Shown here piece by piece: positions 25,507-33,880 of a DNA stretch of 64,000 nucleotides. The position numbers were made by a program, and so were the translations under genes. Position 1 is the stretch's first letter; every line of letters begins with the position of its first letter. The notes under the pieces are model-generated. The model saw only the letters and a list, made by a program, of their open reading frames with translations, was not told the DNA's origin and searched no databases. This DNA comes from Novosphingobium ginsenosidimutans (GTDB lineage: Bacteria; Pseudomonadota; Alphaproteobacteria; Sphingomonadales; Sphingomonadaceae): assembly GCF_007954425.1 (NCBI RefSeq), contig NZ_CP042345.1, positions 1,982,001-2,046,000 on the forward strand. Direction: 5' to 3'.

Positions 25507-27048
25507 TCAGGCTCGCAATGCCTTGGGGTTGATCTGATAGGGGGTTGAGGGTCGCCCGCCCTTCTCTCCCGCTTCGGTTGGCGCCGGACGCAGCCAATCG
25601 GCATCGCTGAGCGCCTCTAGCCCAGCCGCAATGCGCTCGTTTGCCTGCAAGCCGGACCATCCTTTGCGCTGCACATCGCGCAGGGTGAATGGGTCGCCCA
25701 GATCGCCCTTGCGGACGTGCCGCCAGATCGCGCGGGCCGCCTCGGCATTGTCGAGAGAGGTTGAAGCGTAGGCCCGCACAGCATGGCTTTCGAGATATTC
25801 CGCCCAGCGTAGCGCCTGCCGGACAGCCTCCAGTGAGACAGGCCCGAAAGAATTGTTCGCTAGGTGGCAGACCAGCGACAGGCGGGGGACTAGTCCGCGA
25901 TATTTGGACAGGTGCGAGGCCAATGGAGCGGAGAGTTCATCGCCTGCAAGCCGCGCCTCTAGCACCGCCCTCCATTCCGAAAACAATTCCTGCGCATCCC
26001 CGGCAAATCGCAGGAAAGGGACACCGTGCGGTCCGTCGAATTCGTCCCAATCGGCCTTCAGTTCGCGTGGATCGAGCGCGGCCAGGCCCTGATAACATTC
26101 ATGGGCCAGCCGTCGCGCATCGCTGTCAGGATAGCGGTCCACCTCCTGATATTGGCCTGTAGAATCAGGCCACGCGATCAGCTGAAGCCGCTGCACCATC
26201 CCGTCATCATGCCGCCGCAGGTTCTCGCGCATGTAACTTGCCAGCCGCGCGGGCTGGGTCGTGCCGAATACCGAAAGGTTCACGGCAGGAATATGCACCG
26301 TCCCGCGCCCGATGCGGTCAAAGGTGTAGCCCTCGGTTCCGCTCCAAGCGGACAGGAAAAAGCCCTTTGCCGATGCCTTTTCGGAGCCGTCCAAATCGTC
26401 GAAAAGCGATATGAGCTCGTCCCGGTGCATCATGATGCCAAACGGGTTGGCCTTGCATATCTCGCCCAGCTTCTCCGCTGTGGCATCGCTTGTCAGGTGC
26501 CGCCGCTCGGTCGGCGGTTCCGGGGCCGTCACGCTTTCCAGCATGGCCCGCGCCGATTCCTTTCCCTCTCCGCTCAGGCGCCTCCGCGCGGCCTTGTCGG
26601 CCTCTTCCTTCTCCAGCTTGTAGAGCGCCTCGCCAACCTTGAACGCAGCTTGCGCCTCGCGGTTAGCCTCGGCTGCCAGCGCTTCAATGCGCTTGATCGG
26701 GGCGAGCGCTTCGCTTGCGGCTGGGCTTTTCAGGCTGCCCGGACGCGCGACAACGCATCCCCAGAGATTGCCGACCTCCAGCCATGAGGTGCGTTGCTGG
26801 GGACGAATGCCAATTCGCCGGCCGATCAAGGCACCAGCAGACACCAACGCCGGGATCGACACCAGATCGAGCGGGCAGTTCATCCGCTCCGAAATGTCCA
26901 TCGCCCAGCCGCGCAACTGCGTTGGCAGCAGTTCCGGCGACAAAGGCAGCACCGGCGCAAGCTCGTCCCGCAGCGGCACCGGATCGGGCCAAGCGTCAAA
27001 GGTTTCGGCCCCGTCGAACCTTGCTTGCAGGCTCGGGTTAGCAGCCAT
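25507..27048 (-). CDS. DUF3987 (YfjI-like) P-loop protein of replication module
   Basis: A 513-residue protein. It begins with MNCPLDLVSIPALVSAGALIGRRIGIRPQQ and a shortened P-loop (VVARPGSLKSPAASEAL), followed by a long coiled helix (EALAAEANREAQAAFKVGEALYKLEKEEADKAARRR). IMMHRDELISLFDDLD is a Walker-B-like segment, and SVFGTTQPARLASYM, a helicase-like region and a winged-helix C-terminus follow. This matches DUF3987 proteins, often beside primases in mobile elements. ATG 27048 has GGAG upstream and overlaps the primase stop. Confidence 0.83.
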   Translation of the reverse strand: MAANPSLQARFDGAETFDAWPDPVPLRDELAPVLPLSPELLPTQLRGWAMDISERMNCPLDLVSIPALVSAGALIGRRIGIRPQQRTSWLEVGNLWGCVVARPGSLKSPAASEALAPIKRIEALAAEANREAQAAFKVGEALYKLEKEEADKAARRRLSGEGKESARAMLESVTAPEPPTERRHLTSDATAEKLGEICKANPFGIMMHRDELISLFDDLDGSEKASAKGFFLSAWSGTEGYTFDRIGRGTVHIPAVNLSVFGTTQPARLASYMRENLRRHDDGMVQRLQLIAWPDSTGQYQEVDRYPDSDARRLAHECYQGLAALDPRELKADWDEFDGPHGVPFLRFAGDAQELFSEWRAVLEARLAGDELSAPLASHLSKYRGLVPRLSLVCHLANNSFGPVSLEAVRQALRWAEYLESHAVRAYASTSLDNAEAARAIWRHVRKGDLGDPFTLRDVQRKGWSGLQANERIAAGLEALSDADWLRPAPTEAGEKGGRPSTPYQINPKALRA

Positions 27049-27961
27049 GAGCGGCACTCCTCAATTCGTCGTTGAAGTCTTTGCAGTCCGGCAGTGGGCG
27101 AATGATGCGAACGGACAGGCCGCGCTCGACAAAAGCTCGCGCCGCCTTGTCGGCAGCCTCGCGTCCTGCGCTATCATTGTCGGCGCCGATTACGATTGAG
27201 CGGACCTCCGGCGGGAACTGCATAGCAGGCAGAAACGTGGTCCCGGCAGATACCCAGACCGGCCCGCCCATGATCTCCAGCAGCGACAAGCCATCCTCCG
27301 GCCCTTCGCACACTGTCAGGCAACCGCTGCCGTCCAGATCGCCCAGCCGGATCGCACCGCCCTTGATCGCACCCAGTGACAGCTTGGGCTTGGGCAGATC
27401 GGCTTTGCCCTGGCCATCCTGCGCCAAGAAAATGCGCTGAATACCGGTCACAGCGCCACCAACGTCCTGCACGGCGCAGATCAGGCAGGGCGTTTGCCCC
27501 AGATTGCCGCAGGGAAGCCTCAGGAAGCGCAGCGCGGCTGGATACGGCGGATTGATGCCCCGGGACCGAAGATAGGCCTCAGCGAGCGTTCCTGCCGCTG
27601 CTTCCGCCCGCTGCCAGACAGCCAGCGCCTCGGGCGAACGATCTCTTTTTTCTAGTGCCGCAAGTTTCGATCCTGAAACCGCTGCCCTCGGCACATTGCC
27701 GGCTTCCAAAATCTGGGCGGCCTCGGGAAGCGAAACAGAATATGCGCGCCGCACAAAGTCGAGCACGTCACCAGCCGCGCCGCAGCCAAAGCACTGGAAC
27801 CGCTGCCCGCCGCTGTAGATGGTGAAGCTGGGTGTGCGATCGGCATGGAACGGGCAACAGCCTTTGAATTCGGCCCCGGCCAACTTGAGCTTCACCAGCT
27901 TGCCCGCAATGGCCGGCAAAGGGTTGGCGCGGCGGATCGCATCCAGGTCCAGCCGCGTCAT
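27038..27961 (-). CDS. DnaG-like primase with CHC2 zinc finger and Toprim
   Basis: A 307-residue primase-like protein. The N-terminal zinc finger is CHC2 type (FKGCCPFHADRTPSFTI...FQCFGCGAAGDVLDFV, one Cys-His pair and two Cys). The C-terminal Toprim domain shows LTVCEGPEDGLSLLEIMGG (catalytic Glu) and IVIGADNDSAGREAADKAARAF (Asp-x-Asp). Compared with chromosomal DnaG it is short and lacks the helicase-binding domain. It would prime replication of the excised island. It overlaps the preceding small gene by ATGA. Confidence 0.9.
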   Translation of the reverse strand: MTRLDLDAIRRANPLPAIAGKLVKLKLAGAEFKGCCPFHADRTPSFTIYSGGQRFQCFGCGAAGDVLDFVRRAYSVSLPEAAQILEAGNVPRAAVSGSKLAALEKRDRSPEALAVWQRAEAAAGTLAEAYLRSRGINPPYPAALRFLRLPCGNLGQTPCLICAVQDVGGAVTGIQRIFLAQDGQGKADLPKPKLSLGAIKGGAIRLGDLDGSGCLTVCEGPEDGLSLLEIMGGPVWVSAGTTFLPAMQFPPEVRSIVIGADNDSAGREAADKAARAFVERGLSVRIIRPLPDCKDFNDELRSAAHGC

Positions 27962-28167
27962 AGCACTGGGAGCTCCATGCCCCTCGGATCTCCGGCCGCT
28001 CGGTAGGCGTCCCGAATGGCATTAGACCTCGTCGATTTGGGCTGGCCAATGAATACCCGGTTGCGCATCCTGCAGACAAGCCGCGCGCGCCAATAGCCTT
28101 TCGGGAAATAGCTCACTCGAATGAAGCGCTGCAGACCAGCCGCGGCTGGGTCGTCTTGCGCGCTCAT
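27958..28167 (-). CDS. small hypothetical protein of island replication block
   Basis: A 69-residue basic protein (QRFIRVSYFPKGYWRARLVCRMRNRVFIGQPKSTRSNAIRDAYRAAG). No family is recognised. Start and stop overlap both neighbours by four bases (ATGA), so it is translated with them. The pattern of alternating basic and aromatic residues could suit nucleic-acid binding. Confidence 0.62.
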   Translation of the reverse strand: MSAQDDPAAAGLQRFIRVSYFPKGYWRARLVCRMRNRVFIGQPKSTRSNAIRDAYRAAGDPRGMELPVL

Positions 28168-28370
28168 GCTGCATGCCCCTCTGGCGGGGGGCAGTCACCA
28201 TCAAACAGGCGGTGCAGCAACTGACTCGCTTCGCGCTTTTGCCTCGCTTCGCGCTTTTGCCTCGCTTCGCGCTTTTGCCTCGCTTGCTCTGCCTCTCGGG
28301 CCAGCCGCTCGCGTTCGCGCATTCGCCGATCTCGCCATTGCGATAGCTGGACTACGGTTGGCCCCGGCAT
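28164..28370 (-). CDS. small protein with REARQK repeats
   Basis: A 68-residue, highly charged helical protein. Residues about 30-48 consist of a perfect 6-residue repeat (REARQK) three times over, encoded by an 18-bp tandem repeat. The N-terminus (PGPTVVQLSQWRDRRMRERERLAREAEQARQ) forms a continuous alpha helix with it. Coupled to the downstream gene by ATGA. The function is unknown. Confidence 0.62.
   Translation of the reverse strand: MPGPTVVQLSQWRDRRMRERERLAREAEQARQKREARQKREARQKREASQLLHRLFDGDCPPPEGHAA
28226..28279 (+). repeat. three tandem copies of an 18-bp unit
   Basis: The unit TCGCTTCGCGCTTTTGCC occurs three times without change at 28226-28243, 28244-28261 and 28262-28279, with a partial fourth copy. 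It lies inside a short minus-strand gene and keeps its frame. Confidence 0.95.
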
Positions 28371-28373
28371 CGC

Positions 28374-28562
28374 TCAGGCCCCCGGTTCGATCAGCGCCCG
28401 CAAGCTAGCGGCTGGGATCAAGGTGCGCTTGCCGACTTTGCGTGCCTCAAGCTTGCCGTTTGCAATCAGCTTGTAGAGGTTGGTTTTGCCGATGCTGGAC
28501 ACCTTGCAGGCATCAGCAACGGAATAGGCCAGCGGTTCGGGGGATTGGGTTACGGTTGTCAT
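28374..28562 (-). CDS. excisionase/AlpA-like helix-turn-helix protein
   Basis: A 62-residue HTH_17-type protein: YSVADACKVSSIGKTNLYKLIANGKLEARKVGKRTLIPAASLRALI. This is the winged-helix excisionase/MerR-like fold that recognises DNA next to integration sites or controls element genes. It heads the minus-strand block of the island and may control integrase or excision. Confidence 0.87.
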   Translation of the reverse strand: MTTVTQSPEPLAYSVADACKVSSIGKTNLYKLIANGKLEARKVGKRTLIPAASLRALIEPGA

Positions 28563-28661
28563 CTATTCTGCTCCGTTCGATGGGGAACGGTGCAGTTTGT
28601 CGATTGCCGCTCGGATCCTGTCAGCCGAATAGAGCCGGTTGGGGCCGGAAATTGAGGGTAG

Positions 28662-29411
28662 TTAGTTTCCGGCCGATCGCCAGCGGCGCAGGATCGCGTT
28701 TATCACCGGTTGGACAGTGGAGCGCGACGGCTCCGGCTTACCGCGCTCTGCCATCCGCTTGAAAATCGCCTCAATCATCGCTGATTGCCCGTCGGTTCCT
28801 TCCCCCTCAGGAGGATCCTCTTTGAGGCAGTAAATTGCCAACTCCTCCGCAAAATCAGGCCACCAGTTCGCTGGCCTCCTTCCGCCGGACATACTTGGTT
28901 TTGGCAATTGATGCGTCACGGCAGCATCGCCTCCAGTCGTGAATGACTGGTTAGGGACCGCCAATGCGGGCAATCCAGTCGGATCAAAATGGACGGAAAA
29001 TGCACTGCCCGCACGCCGAGAATATTCGTCGTCCAAGTAGTCGAACCGAAAGTCACCTGTCACCCAATCAGCAGACCTCAGTTCTGGATTTGCTCTTTTG
29101 AAGTGCCACCAAAATTCGACTGGAATTTTGCAAGGGGTGTCGCAGTGGAAGTAGTCATACGGTGAGACAATGCTTTCGACACTTACTGCCCCTGTATCTA
29201 GACTGGAATCGATCCGGCAGTTTGCAGTCCAAGCATCGAGCACACCATCAATGAGCCGAGCCAAAATCGTATCGAGCGCGGCACGTTGGCATGCCTCCCA
29301 ACTCACATACTTGCCCCGGCGATCATACTCCGAGGCGAGTAGTTCAAACGCATCAGATGCGGAAACTAGCCTCTCTAATCGCGCAATGTCTCTCTGGCTT
29401 GTTTCTGCCAT
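28662..29411 (-). CDS. island hypothetical protein
   Basis: A 249-residue protein without recognised family. The N-terminal part is helical with aromatic residues (SEYDRRGKYVSWEACQRAALDTILARLIDGVLDAW). A central segment has YDYFHCDTPCKIPVEFWWHFKRANPELRSADWVTGDFRFDY. The C-terminal 60 residues (DFAEELAIYCLKEDPPEGEGTDGQSAMIEAIFKRMAERGKPEPSRSTVQPVINAILRRWRS) resemble a short helical regulatory module. Codon use is less GC-rich than in the core genes. Confidence 0.65.
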   Translation of the reverse strand: MAETSQRDIARLERLVSASDAFELLASEYDRRGKYVSWEACQRAALDTILARLIDGVLDAWTANCRIDSSLDTGAVSVESIVSPYDYFHCDTPCKIPVEFWWHFKRANPELRSADWVTGDFRFDYLDDEYSRRAGSAFSVHFDPTGLPALAVPNQSFTTGGDAAVTHQLPKPSMSGGRRPANWWPDFAEELAIYCLKEDPPEGEGTDGQSAMIEAIFKRMAERGKPEPSRSTVQPVINAILRRWRSAGN

Positions 29412-29664
29412 GCCGCCTCCCGAGCGGTTCCCAGAGGGGAACGGGGAAGCACGTGGGAAGCGTGCTTGTCGGCTGGCCGGCCTATCCCCGTCCGATTACC
29501 TTACATCATTGGAGCAACTGATGTCAGCGCCTGGAAAGCGCAGATAGCGGCAGCTATTCGCAGTTTTAGTTGGAAAGCGGATGGGGTGGATGGCTCCCGC
29601 TCACGGCATCTGAGTGCCAAGATGGGTTGCTGTCATGCAAACCCGAGCAAAGGAGCCACCCGCC

Positions 29665-30705
29665 ATGGAGATTAGCACGATCGGCCTGGATTTGGCCAAG
29701 AACGTTTTTCAGGTTCACGGTATCAGCGCGACCGGTGAGGTCGTAATTCGCAAAGCGCTGCGGCGATCGCAGATGCTGCCGTTCTTCGAGAAGTTGCCGC
29801 CGTGCATGGTAGGCGCCGAGGCCTGCGGGACGTCGCATCACTGGGCGCGCGAATTGACCAAGCTGGGTCATGAGGTGCGACTGATGCCGGCGGCTTACGT
29901 AAAGCCATATGTGAAGCGTGGTAAGAACGATGCCGCCGACGCCGAGGCGATCTGCGAAGCGGTCACACGTCAGACGATGCGGTTCGTGCCTATCAAGTCG
30001 CGCGAGCAGCAGGCGGCATTGTCGCTGCATCGCGTGCGCAGCCTGTTGATCAAGCAACGCACGCAGCTGGTCAACATGATGCGAAGCGTGCTCGCCGAAC
30101 TGGGGATCGCTATCCCGGTCGGGATCGTGAAGGCACTGCAGATTGCGCGGGATATCGTTGACGGCGAGTCCAAACTCGATCTGCCAACCGAGGCGACGAA
30201 CGTCGTCGCCATCATGGCAGGGCAACTGCTTCAGCTTCACGCCCAGTTGCGCAAGCTCGATCTGCGTCTCGCCGCTCTGCAGCGGAGCGACGACAGGGCC
30301 CGGCGCCTGGCGACGATCCCTGGTATCGGGCCGATCGGCGCGACCGCGCTCGCCGCGTCGGTGACCGATCCGAGCCAGTTCTCGTCAGGACGCCAGTTCG
30401 CCGCCTGGTTGGGGCTGACCCCGCGGCAGAGCTCGAGTGGCGGCAAGGAGCGACTGGGGCGCATTACCAAGATGGGCGACAGATATCTGCGGCAGCTCCT
30501 GGTTGTCGGCGCAACCGCGCTGGTCCGATACGCCAAGGAGAAACCCAGCACGGTCGATCCGCGCTTTGTCGCTCTGCTCGCCAGAAAGCCCGCGCGCGTC
30601 GCCACGGTCGCCATCGCCAACAAGATGGCGCGGATCGCTTGGGCGATCATGGCGCGCGGCGGCGTCTTCGAACGCGGGCATGCGCCTATGCTGGCGGTAG
30701 CCTAG
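29665..30705 (+). CDS. IS110 family transposase (DEDD/RuvC-like recombinase)
   Basis: A 346-residue transposase, start ATG 29665 with AAAGGAG upstream. The N-terminal DEDD (RuvC-like) domain shows STIGLDLAKNVFQVHG, GAEACGTSHHWARELTKLGHEVRLM and KNDAADAEAICEA. The C-terminal Transposase_20 domain has LATIPGIGPIGATALAASV and the catalytic serine region TPRQSSSGGKERLGRITKMGDRYLR. IS110 enzymes move DNA under guidance of an IS-encoded RNA. The frame is intact, so it may be active. Confidence 0.94.
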   Translation: MEISTIGLDLAKNVFQVHGISATGEVVIRKALRRSQMLPFFEKLPPCMVGAEACGTSHHWARELTKLGHEVRLMPAAYVKPYVKRGKNDAADAEAICEAVTRQTMRFVPIKSREQQAALSLHRVRSLLIKQRTQLVNMMRSVLAELGIAIPVGIVKALQIARDIVDGESKLDLPTEATNVVAIMAGQLLQLHAQLRKLDLRLAALQRSDDRARRLATIPGIGPIGATALAASVTDPSQFSSGRQFAAWLGLTPRQSSSGGKERLGRITKMGDRYLRQLLVVGATALVRYAKEKPSTVDPRFVALLARKPARVATVAIANKMARIAWAIMARGGVFERGHAPMLAVA

Positions 30706-30948
30706 ATCAAGAGCTTAGCTGAGGAGATCAGCTTCACGATGTTGTGAGAGCGAAGGATGTGATGGCAAAACCGGTCGGACCGGGAACAAGGACAACCCAA
30801 GGACAGTCATAGGCGTAATAGCCTGCAAAGCCGATCGGACCTTGTTCGCGGAATCCATCAGGGCCAGCAGTCTACACCGACTGCATCAACAGGCCGGACA
30901 GACGACTGCACCCGACCAACGGCCAGATCATCACTTTACACTTGCAAC
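30706..30948 (+). ncRNA. candidate IS110 guide (bridge/seeker) RNA region
   Basis: The 243 bases between the transposase stop and the right inverted repeat contain no coding frame. In the IS1111 group this 3' non-coding segment encodes the RNA that pairs with target and donor DNA. Short near-repeats such as AAAACCGGTCGGACCGGGAAC (about 30769) and AAAGCCGATCGGACCTTGTTC (about 30829) could form internal loops. The position is the evidence; structure and ends were not computed. Confidence 0.5.
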
Positions 30949-31205
30949 GCGGGAGCCATCCACAGAGGACTGTCCGGACACGACGACATTTCGGCCGTTC
31001 AACGGCGGTCTCCAGCTTCCTGAAACCCGCCGTTCGCGACTGGCGAGGAAGCACGCGCGCTCCACGAAAAGAACCTCCCCGTGCCGCCATTGAATCAACC
31101 CTCAATGCTTCATACAAGCAATTCGATAGGTCCTGATTCTAGTATGCACGGTCAGTACTCACTGAACGTGATTGCTTGCCAGACCGAGCATCGGGGGGGT
31201 GCAGC

Positions 31206-32507
31206 TTGGACAAAATGCAGAAGCCGCCGCGGGTCGTAGGACCCATTGGTGCGACACTCATGAGCATCAACGGTATGGTCGGCGCGGGGATCTTCGCCTT
31301 GCCGGCGTTGCTCTATGCCGAAGTCGGCAACTTTGCGCCTTGGATGTTTCTGATTTTCGGACTGCTGTTTTCGAGCAGCATCGTGATTTCCGCCCGCCTT
31401 TCGACCATGTTCCAGTCATCCGGCGGGCCTCAATTGTGGTCACAGGCGGCTTTCGGGCCATTCGTCGGCTTTCAGGTCGGCTGGATCATGGTGATCGCTA
31501 TGGGGGCGGGTCGTGCTGCGACGTTTTATGTGCTGGTGTCCTATCTCGCCGTGATCTTCCCGGTGTTTGACGAGGCCTTCGCGCGCGCCGCCGCGCTTTC
31601 GTTCATTCTGGCGGCACTGACCACGATTAGCCTCTCGGGAATGATAAACAGCATCGGTGGTCTTGCCGTGGGCACCGTTATCAAGCTGTCGCCTATCGTG
31701 GCTCTGTGTGCGATGGCATTTGCCTCGGGCGGGATTGCAGCCACATTTGCCCTGCCACGTTTCGGCGCTTTTGAAAGCGTTGCGCTGCTGGTCTATTTCG
31801 CCTTTTCAGGTGCGAATAGCTCGGCCTTCGCTGCCGGCGAATTCAAGAACCCGCGCCGTGACTTACCGCTGACGATGCTCGGTTCGCTGGGCATCATCAT
31901 CCTATTCTACATGGTGGTGCAATGGGCTTACATTGCAGCTGGCGCGCCGCAGGCCGTTGGCAATACGACTCCGCTGGCAATGGCTGCGAAGGCAGTCATG
32001 GGCGATCATGGCGCGCTGCTGCTGAGCATCGCGGCGATTTTCTCGATCGCCACAAATGCGCTGTCCTACAGTATTGCCGGGCCCCGCGTAATATTCGGAA
32101 TGGCGGAGCGCGGCTTGTTGCCCGCGCGTTTTGCGCTTGTGTCGCGTCGGTTTGGCGCGCCCGACCGCGCGATCCTGCTGTTCTCGGCTATCATTGCGCT
32201 GATGTTGGCGAGCGGCGCATTCGCCTTCCTCGCCACCATGACATCGCTCGGCTCACAACTTGTGGTGTTGTGCTACGTGTGTGCGTTCGCGGTGCTCATG
32301 CGGCGCTTTAGCGAAGCGAATGACGGAACGCTGCCCCTACGGTGGTGGCCGGCGATGGGGATAGCCGCAGGGTTTGCGGTGTTCACGATTGTGCAAGCCC
32401 CAACCAGCGCGTTTGCTCTGCTCGCGGCACTGCTGGCACTCGGCACCGGGCTGTATTTCGTCGCGCGCAAGGGTGAGGTGACGGCCCCGGTCATCGAGTT
32501 TGATTAG
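31206..32507 (+). CDS. APC family amino acid permease
   Basis: A protein of about 433 residues with 11-12 membrane segments. The N-terminal glycine motif GPIGATLMSINGMVGAGIFALPALLY in helix 1, the AYFAFSGANSSAFAAGEFKNPRRDLP-like segment in helix 6 (VYFAFSGANSSAFAAGEFKNP) and AIFSIATNALSYSIAGPRVIFGMAERGLLP are typical of APC transporters. TTG 31206 has a GGGGGTG element upstream; ATG 31215 is an alternative. It is the only clear transporter in the island and probably cargo. The substrate is unknown. Confidence 0.87.
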   Translation: MDKMQKPPRVVGPIGATLMSINGMVGAGIFALPALLYAEVGNFAPWMFLIFGLLFSSSIVISARLSTMFQSSGGPQLWSQAAFGPFVGFQVGWIMVIAMGAGRAATFYVLVSYLAVIFPVFDEAFARAAALSFILAALTTISLSGMINSIGGLAVGTVIKLSPIVALCAMAFASGGIAATFALPRFGAFESVALLVYFAFSGANSSAFAAGEFKNPRRDLPLTMLGSLGIIILFYMVVQWAYIAAGAPQAVGNTTPLAMAAKAVMGDHGALLLSIAAIFSIATNALSYSIAGPRVIFGMAERGLLPARFALVSRRFGAPDRAILLFSAIIALMLASGAFAFLATMTSLGSQLVVLCYVCAFAVLMRRFSEANDGTLPLRWWPAMGIAAGFAVFTIVQAPTSAFALLAALLALGTGLYFVARKGEVTAPVIEFD

Positions 32508-32681
32508 CCTTACATCCCCCGCCTCGGCCCGAGCTACTCGAACAGATACTCAGTCAAAAGAATGTCTGGTTGCATGTGTCGTTCCTTGGCCAATGAAAGC
32601 TCGAAACCGAATCGGGAAGCTGCCAACCACCGGAGCCTGAACGAATGGCTGTTCATTCCGGTTTGGCGCTCCAAAGCCGCC

Positions 32682-32715
32682 TGTCGTCTATCCCCAACAT
32701 TGCAGACATTGGGTT
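32682..32715 (+). repeat. CCCCAACATT repeat, copy A
   Basis: GTCTATCCCCAACATTGCAGACATTGGG at about 32685-32712 matches the left half of six further repeats (core CCCCAACATTGCAGRCG) seen after each of the next genes. It lies between the permease and the first small gene. The right arm GCGGAC is absent. Confidence 0.6.
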
Positions 32716-32733
32716 TGGATGTAAATTCAGCAC

Positions 32734-33123
32734 ATGAATGCCGCAGTCAAGTTGCTGTCGATGATTGGGGCGTTGGCGCTATTGTCCTCGTGTTCACCAC
32801 CGGAAATCGACGTCGCTGTTCAGAAGTCTGGCGGCCGTTTGCTACTCCGTCTCTCACAGGACTGGGGTGTAATCTTCAGTGACAAGCGGATGCCTTGCGT
32901 TCGCGAGATCGGGCTTTACGAAAGAGATTCTTACGACCGGTCTAAGGCTGCTTGGCTTATCGAAACGAAGGGTGAGATGCAGTGTCTTGACCTCGCGTCA
33001 GTGATGATTGGAGAGGTTCCCCCAGGCTGGCAAGAAGTGGTCAGACTTTCTGCAAACAGTCGGACAGTCTACTCCATCAGGGCACACGGGATCGGCTCGG
33101 GCGAAACCAACGTGAGGTTCTAG
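32734..33123 (+). CDS. putative lipoprotein
   Basis: A 129-residue protein with a lipobox signal (KLLSMIGALALLSSCS, cysteine at residue 20). The mature part has a small beta-rich domain (VAVQKSGGRLLLRLSQDWG, MPCVREIGLYERDSYD, WLIETKGEMQCLDLASVMIGEVPPGWQEV). No family is recognised. It is followed 20 bases later by repeat copy B. Confidence 0.68.
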   Translation: MNAAVKLLSMIGALALLSSCSPPEIDVAVQKSGGRLLLRLSQDWGVIFSDKRMPCVREIGLYERDSYDRSKAAWLIETKGEMQCLDLASVMIGEVPPGWQEVVRLSANSRTVYSIRAHGIGSGETNVRF

Positions 33124-33142
33124 CCAATATGGCAAAGTGCTG

Positions 33143-33205
33143 GTCTGCTTTCCCCAACATTCCAGGCGACCGAACCCTTCTGGGCACAACAGCATTGCCG
33201 CCATT
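33143..33205 (+). repeat. CCCCAACATT repeat, copy B
   Basis: GTCTGCTTTCCCCAACATTCCAGGCG starts at 33143, about 20 bases after the preceding stop. A degenerate right arm (AGCATTGCCGCC) ends about 33202. Confidence 0.6.
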
Positions 33206-33229
33206 CGTTGCTGGCTGCATCATCCAGCA

Positions 33230-33760
33230 ATGAATGAAGGAGCTACTCCCTGCTGTTGCTCATCCTTGTCCGACTTGGCGGCAGTTCCAATGGGCGGAGA
33301 CGGTCTCGACGAACGAGTGTTCGCAACCATCGAGTATGTCGCGGATCATGGCGGAGACGCTTGGTGGTTGCACCTTTCGCAGTGTCGTGCCTGCAGACAG
33401 CATTGGATGATAGCGCAAGAGGAGCGCATCTTCGATATCTACTTCATGCGGCGGCTGACTGAGGACGAGGCCAAAAGCATCATAGGCAATGCAAATTGGC
33501 CAGATGAGTTTCTTAGCTACGAGCGCGTGCTCAAGACTGGCCACGCTTTGCGCTTCCAACCCTTTATCTTCTTCGAGCCTCTGTCTCTCTCGCTGGTGTT
33601 GACTGCACAAGATTTACGTCGTGAGAGGCCTGAAATATCAGAGGAAGAGATCGCATTTCTCCTCGGTGTTAGCCCATCGCTAGCGAAAAGACTCTTGGCA
33701 GCGAAATCGTCAGGCCAGGCTTCCTGGTGGAAGCGGGCACTCAGACATCTGAGCCTCTAA
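33230..33760 (+). CDS. conserved cassette protein, unknown function
   Basis: A 176-residue protein, start ATG 33230 (MNEGATPCCCSS), which agrees with my recollection of a widespread sphingomonad family of the same length. Cys-rich start, then EYVADHGGDAWWLHLSQCRACRQHWMIAQEERIFDIYFMRRL (a CxxC-His cluster that may bind zinc) and a C-terminal helix-turn-helix-like region (RPEISEEEIAFLLGVSPSLAKRLLAAK). I do not know its role. Confidence 0.72.
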   Translation: MNEGATPCCCSSLSDLAAVPMGGDGLDERVFATIEYVADHGGDAWWLHLSQCRACRQHWMIAQEERIFDIYFMRRLTEDEAKSIIGNANWPDEFLSYERVLKTGHALRFQPFIFFEPLSLSLVLTAQDLRRERPEISEEEIAFLLGVSPSLAKRLLAAKSSGQASWWKRALRHLSL

Positions 33761-33776
33761 TGGCCGAAATGACGAT

Positions 33777-33812
33777 CCGGTGTGACCGCTAACCCCGATT
33801 TCGGAGACTAAA
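33777..33812 (+). repeat. degenerate CCCCAACATT-type repeat
   Basis: GGTGTGACCGCTAACCCCGATTTCGGAGAC resembles copy F (GCGTCCGCTAACCCCAACATTGCAGGCG) with several changes. It lies 20 bases after the stop of the preceding gene, as the other copies do. Confidence 0.4.
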
Positions 33813-33880
33813 TTCCCCGGTCTAAGGGGCGCGCCAAAGCGGTCCTTGGACGCGTATGGGACTTATGGCATTTTGCTTTG

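Larger units (their letters stand above)
29586..30963 (+). mobile_element. IS110-family insertion sequence (IS1111-type)
   Basis: The 15-bp inverted repeats GTGGATGGCTCCCGC (29586-29600) and GCGGGAGCCATCCAC (30949-30963) flank one transposase gene, with about 80 bases before it and about 245 bases of non-coding DNA after it. Subterminal inverted repeats plus a long 3' non-coding region are features of the IS1111 group of IS110. The true tips, a few bases outside the repeats, cannot be set from the sequence. It sits inside the tRNA-Ser island. Confidence 0.83.

Noticed and set aside
28226..28279. CRISPR-like repeat
   Set aside because: The units are directly adjacent without spacers and code for a protein repeat; no cas genes occur in the window.
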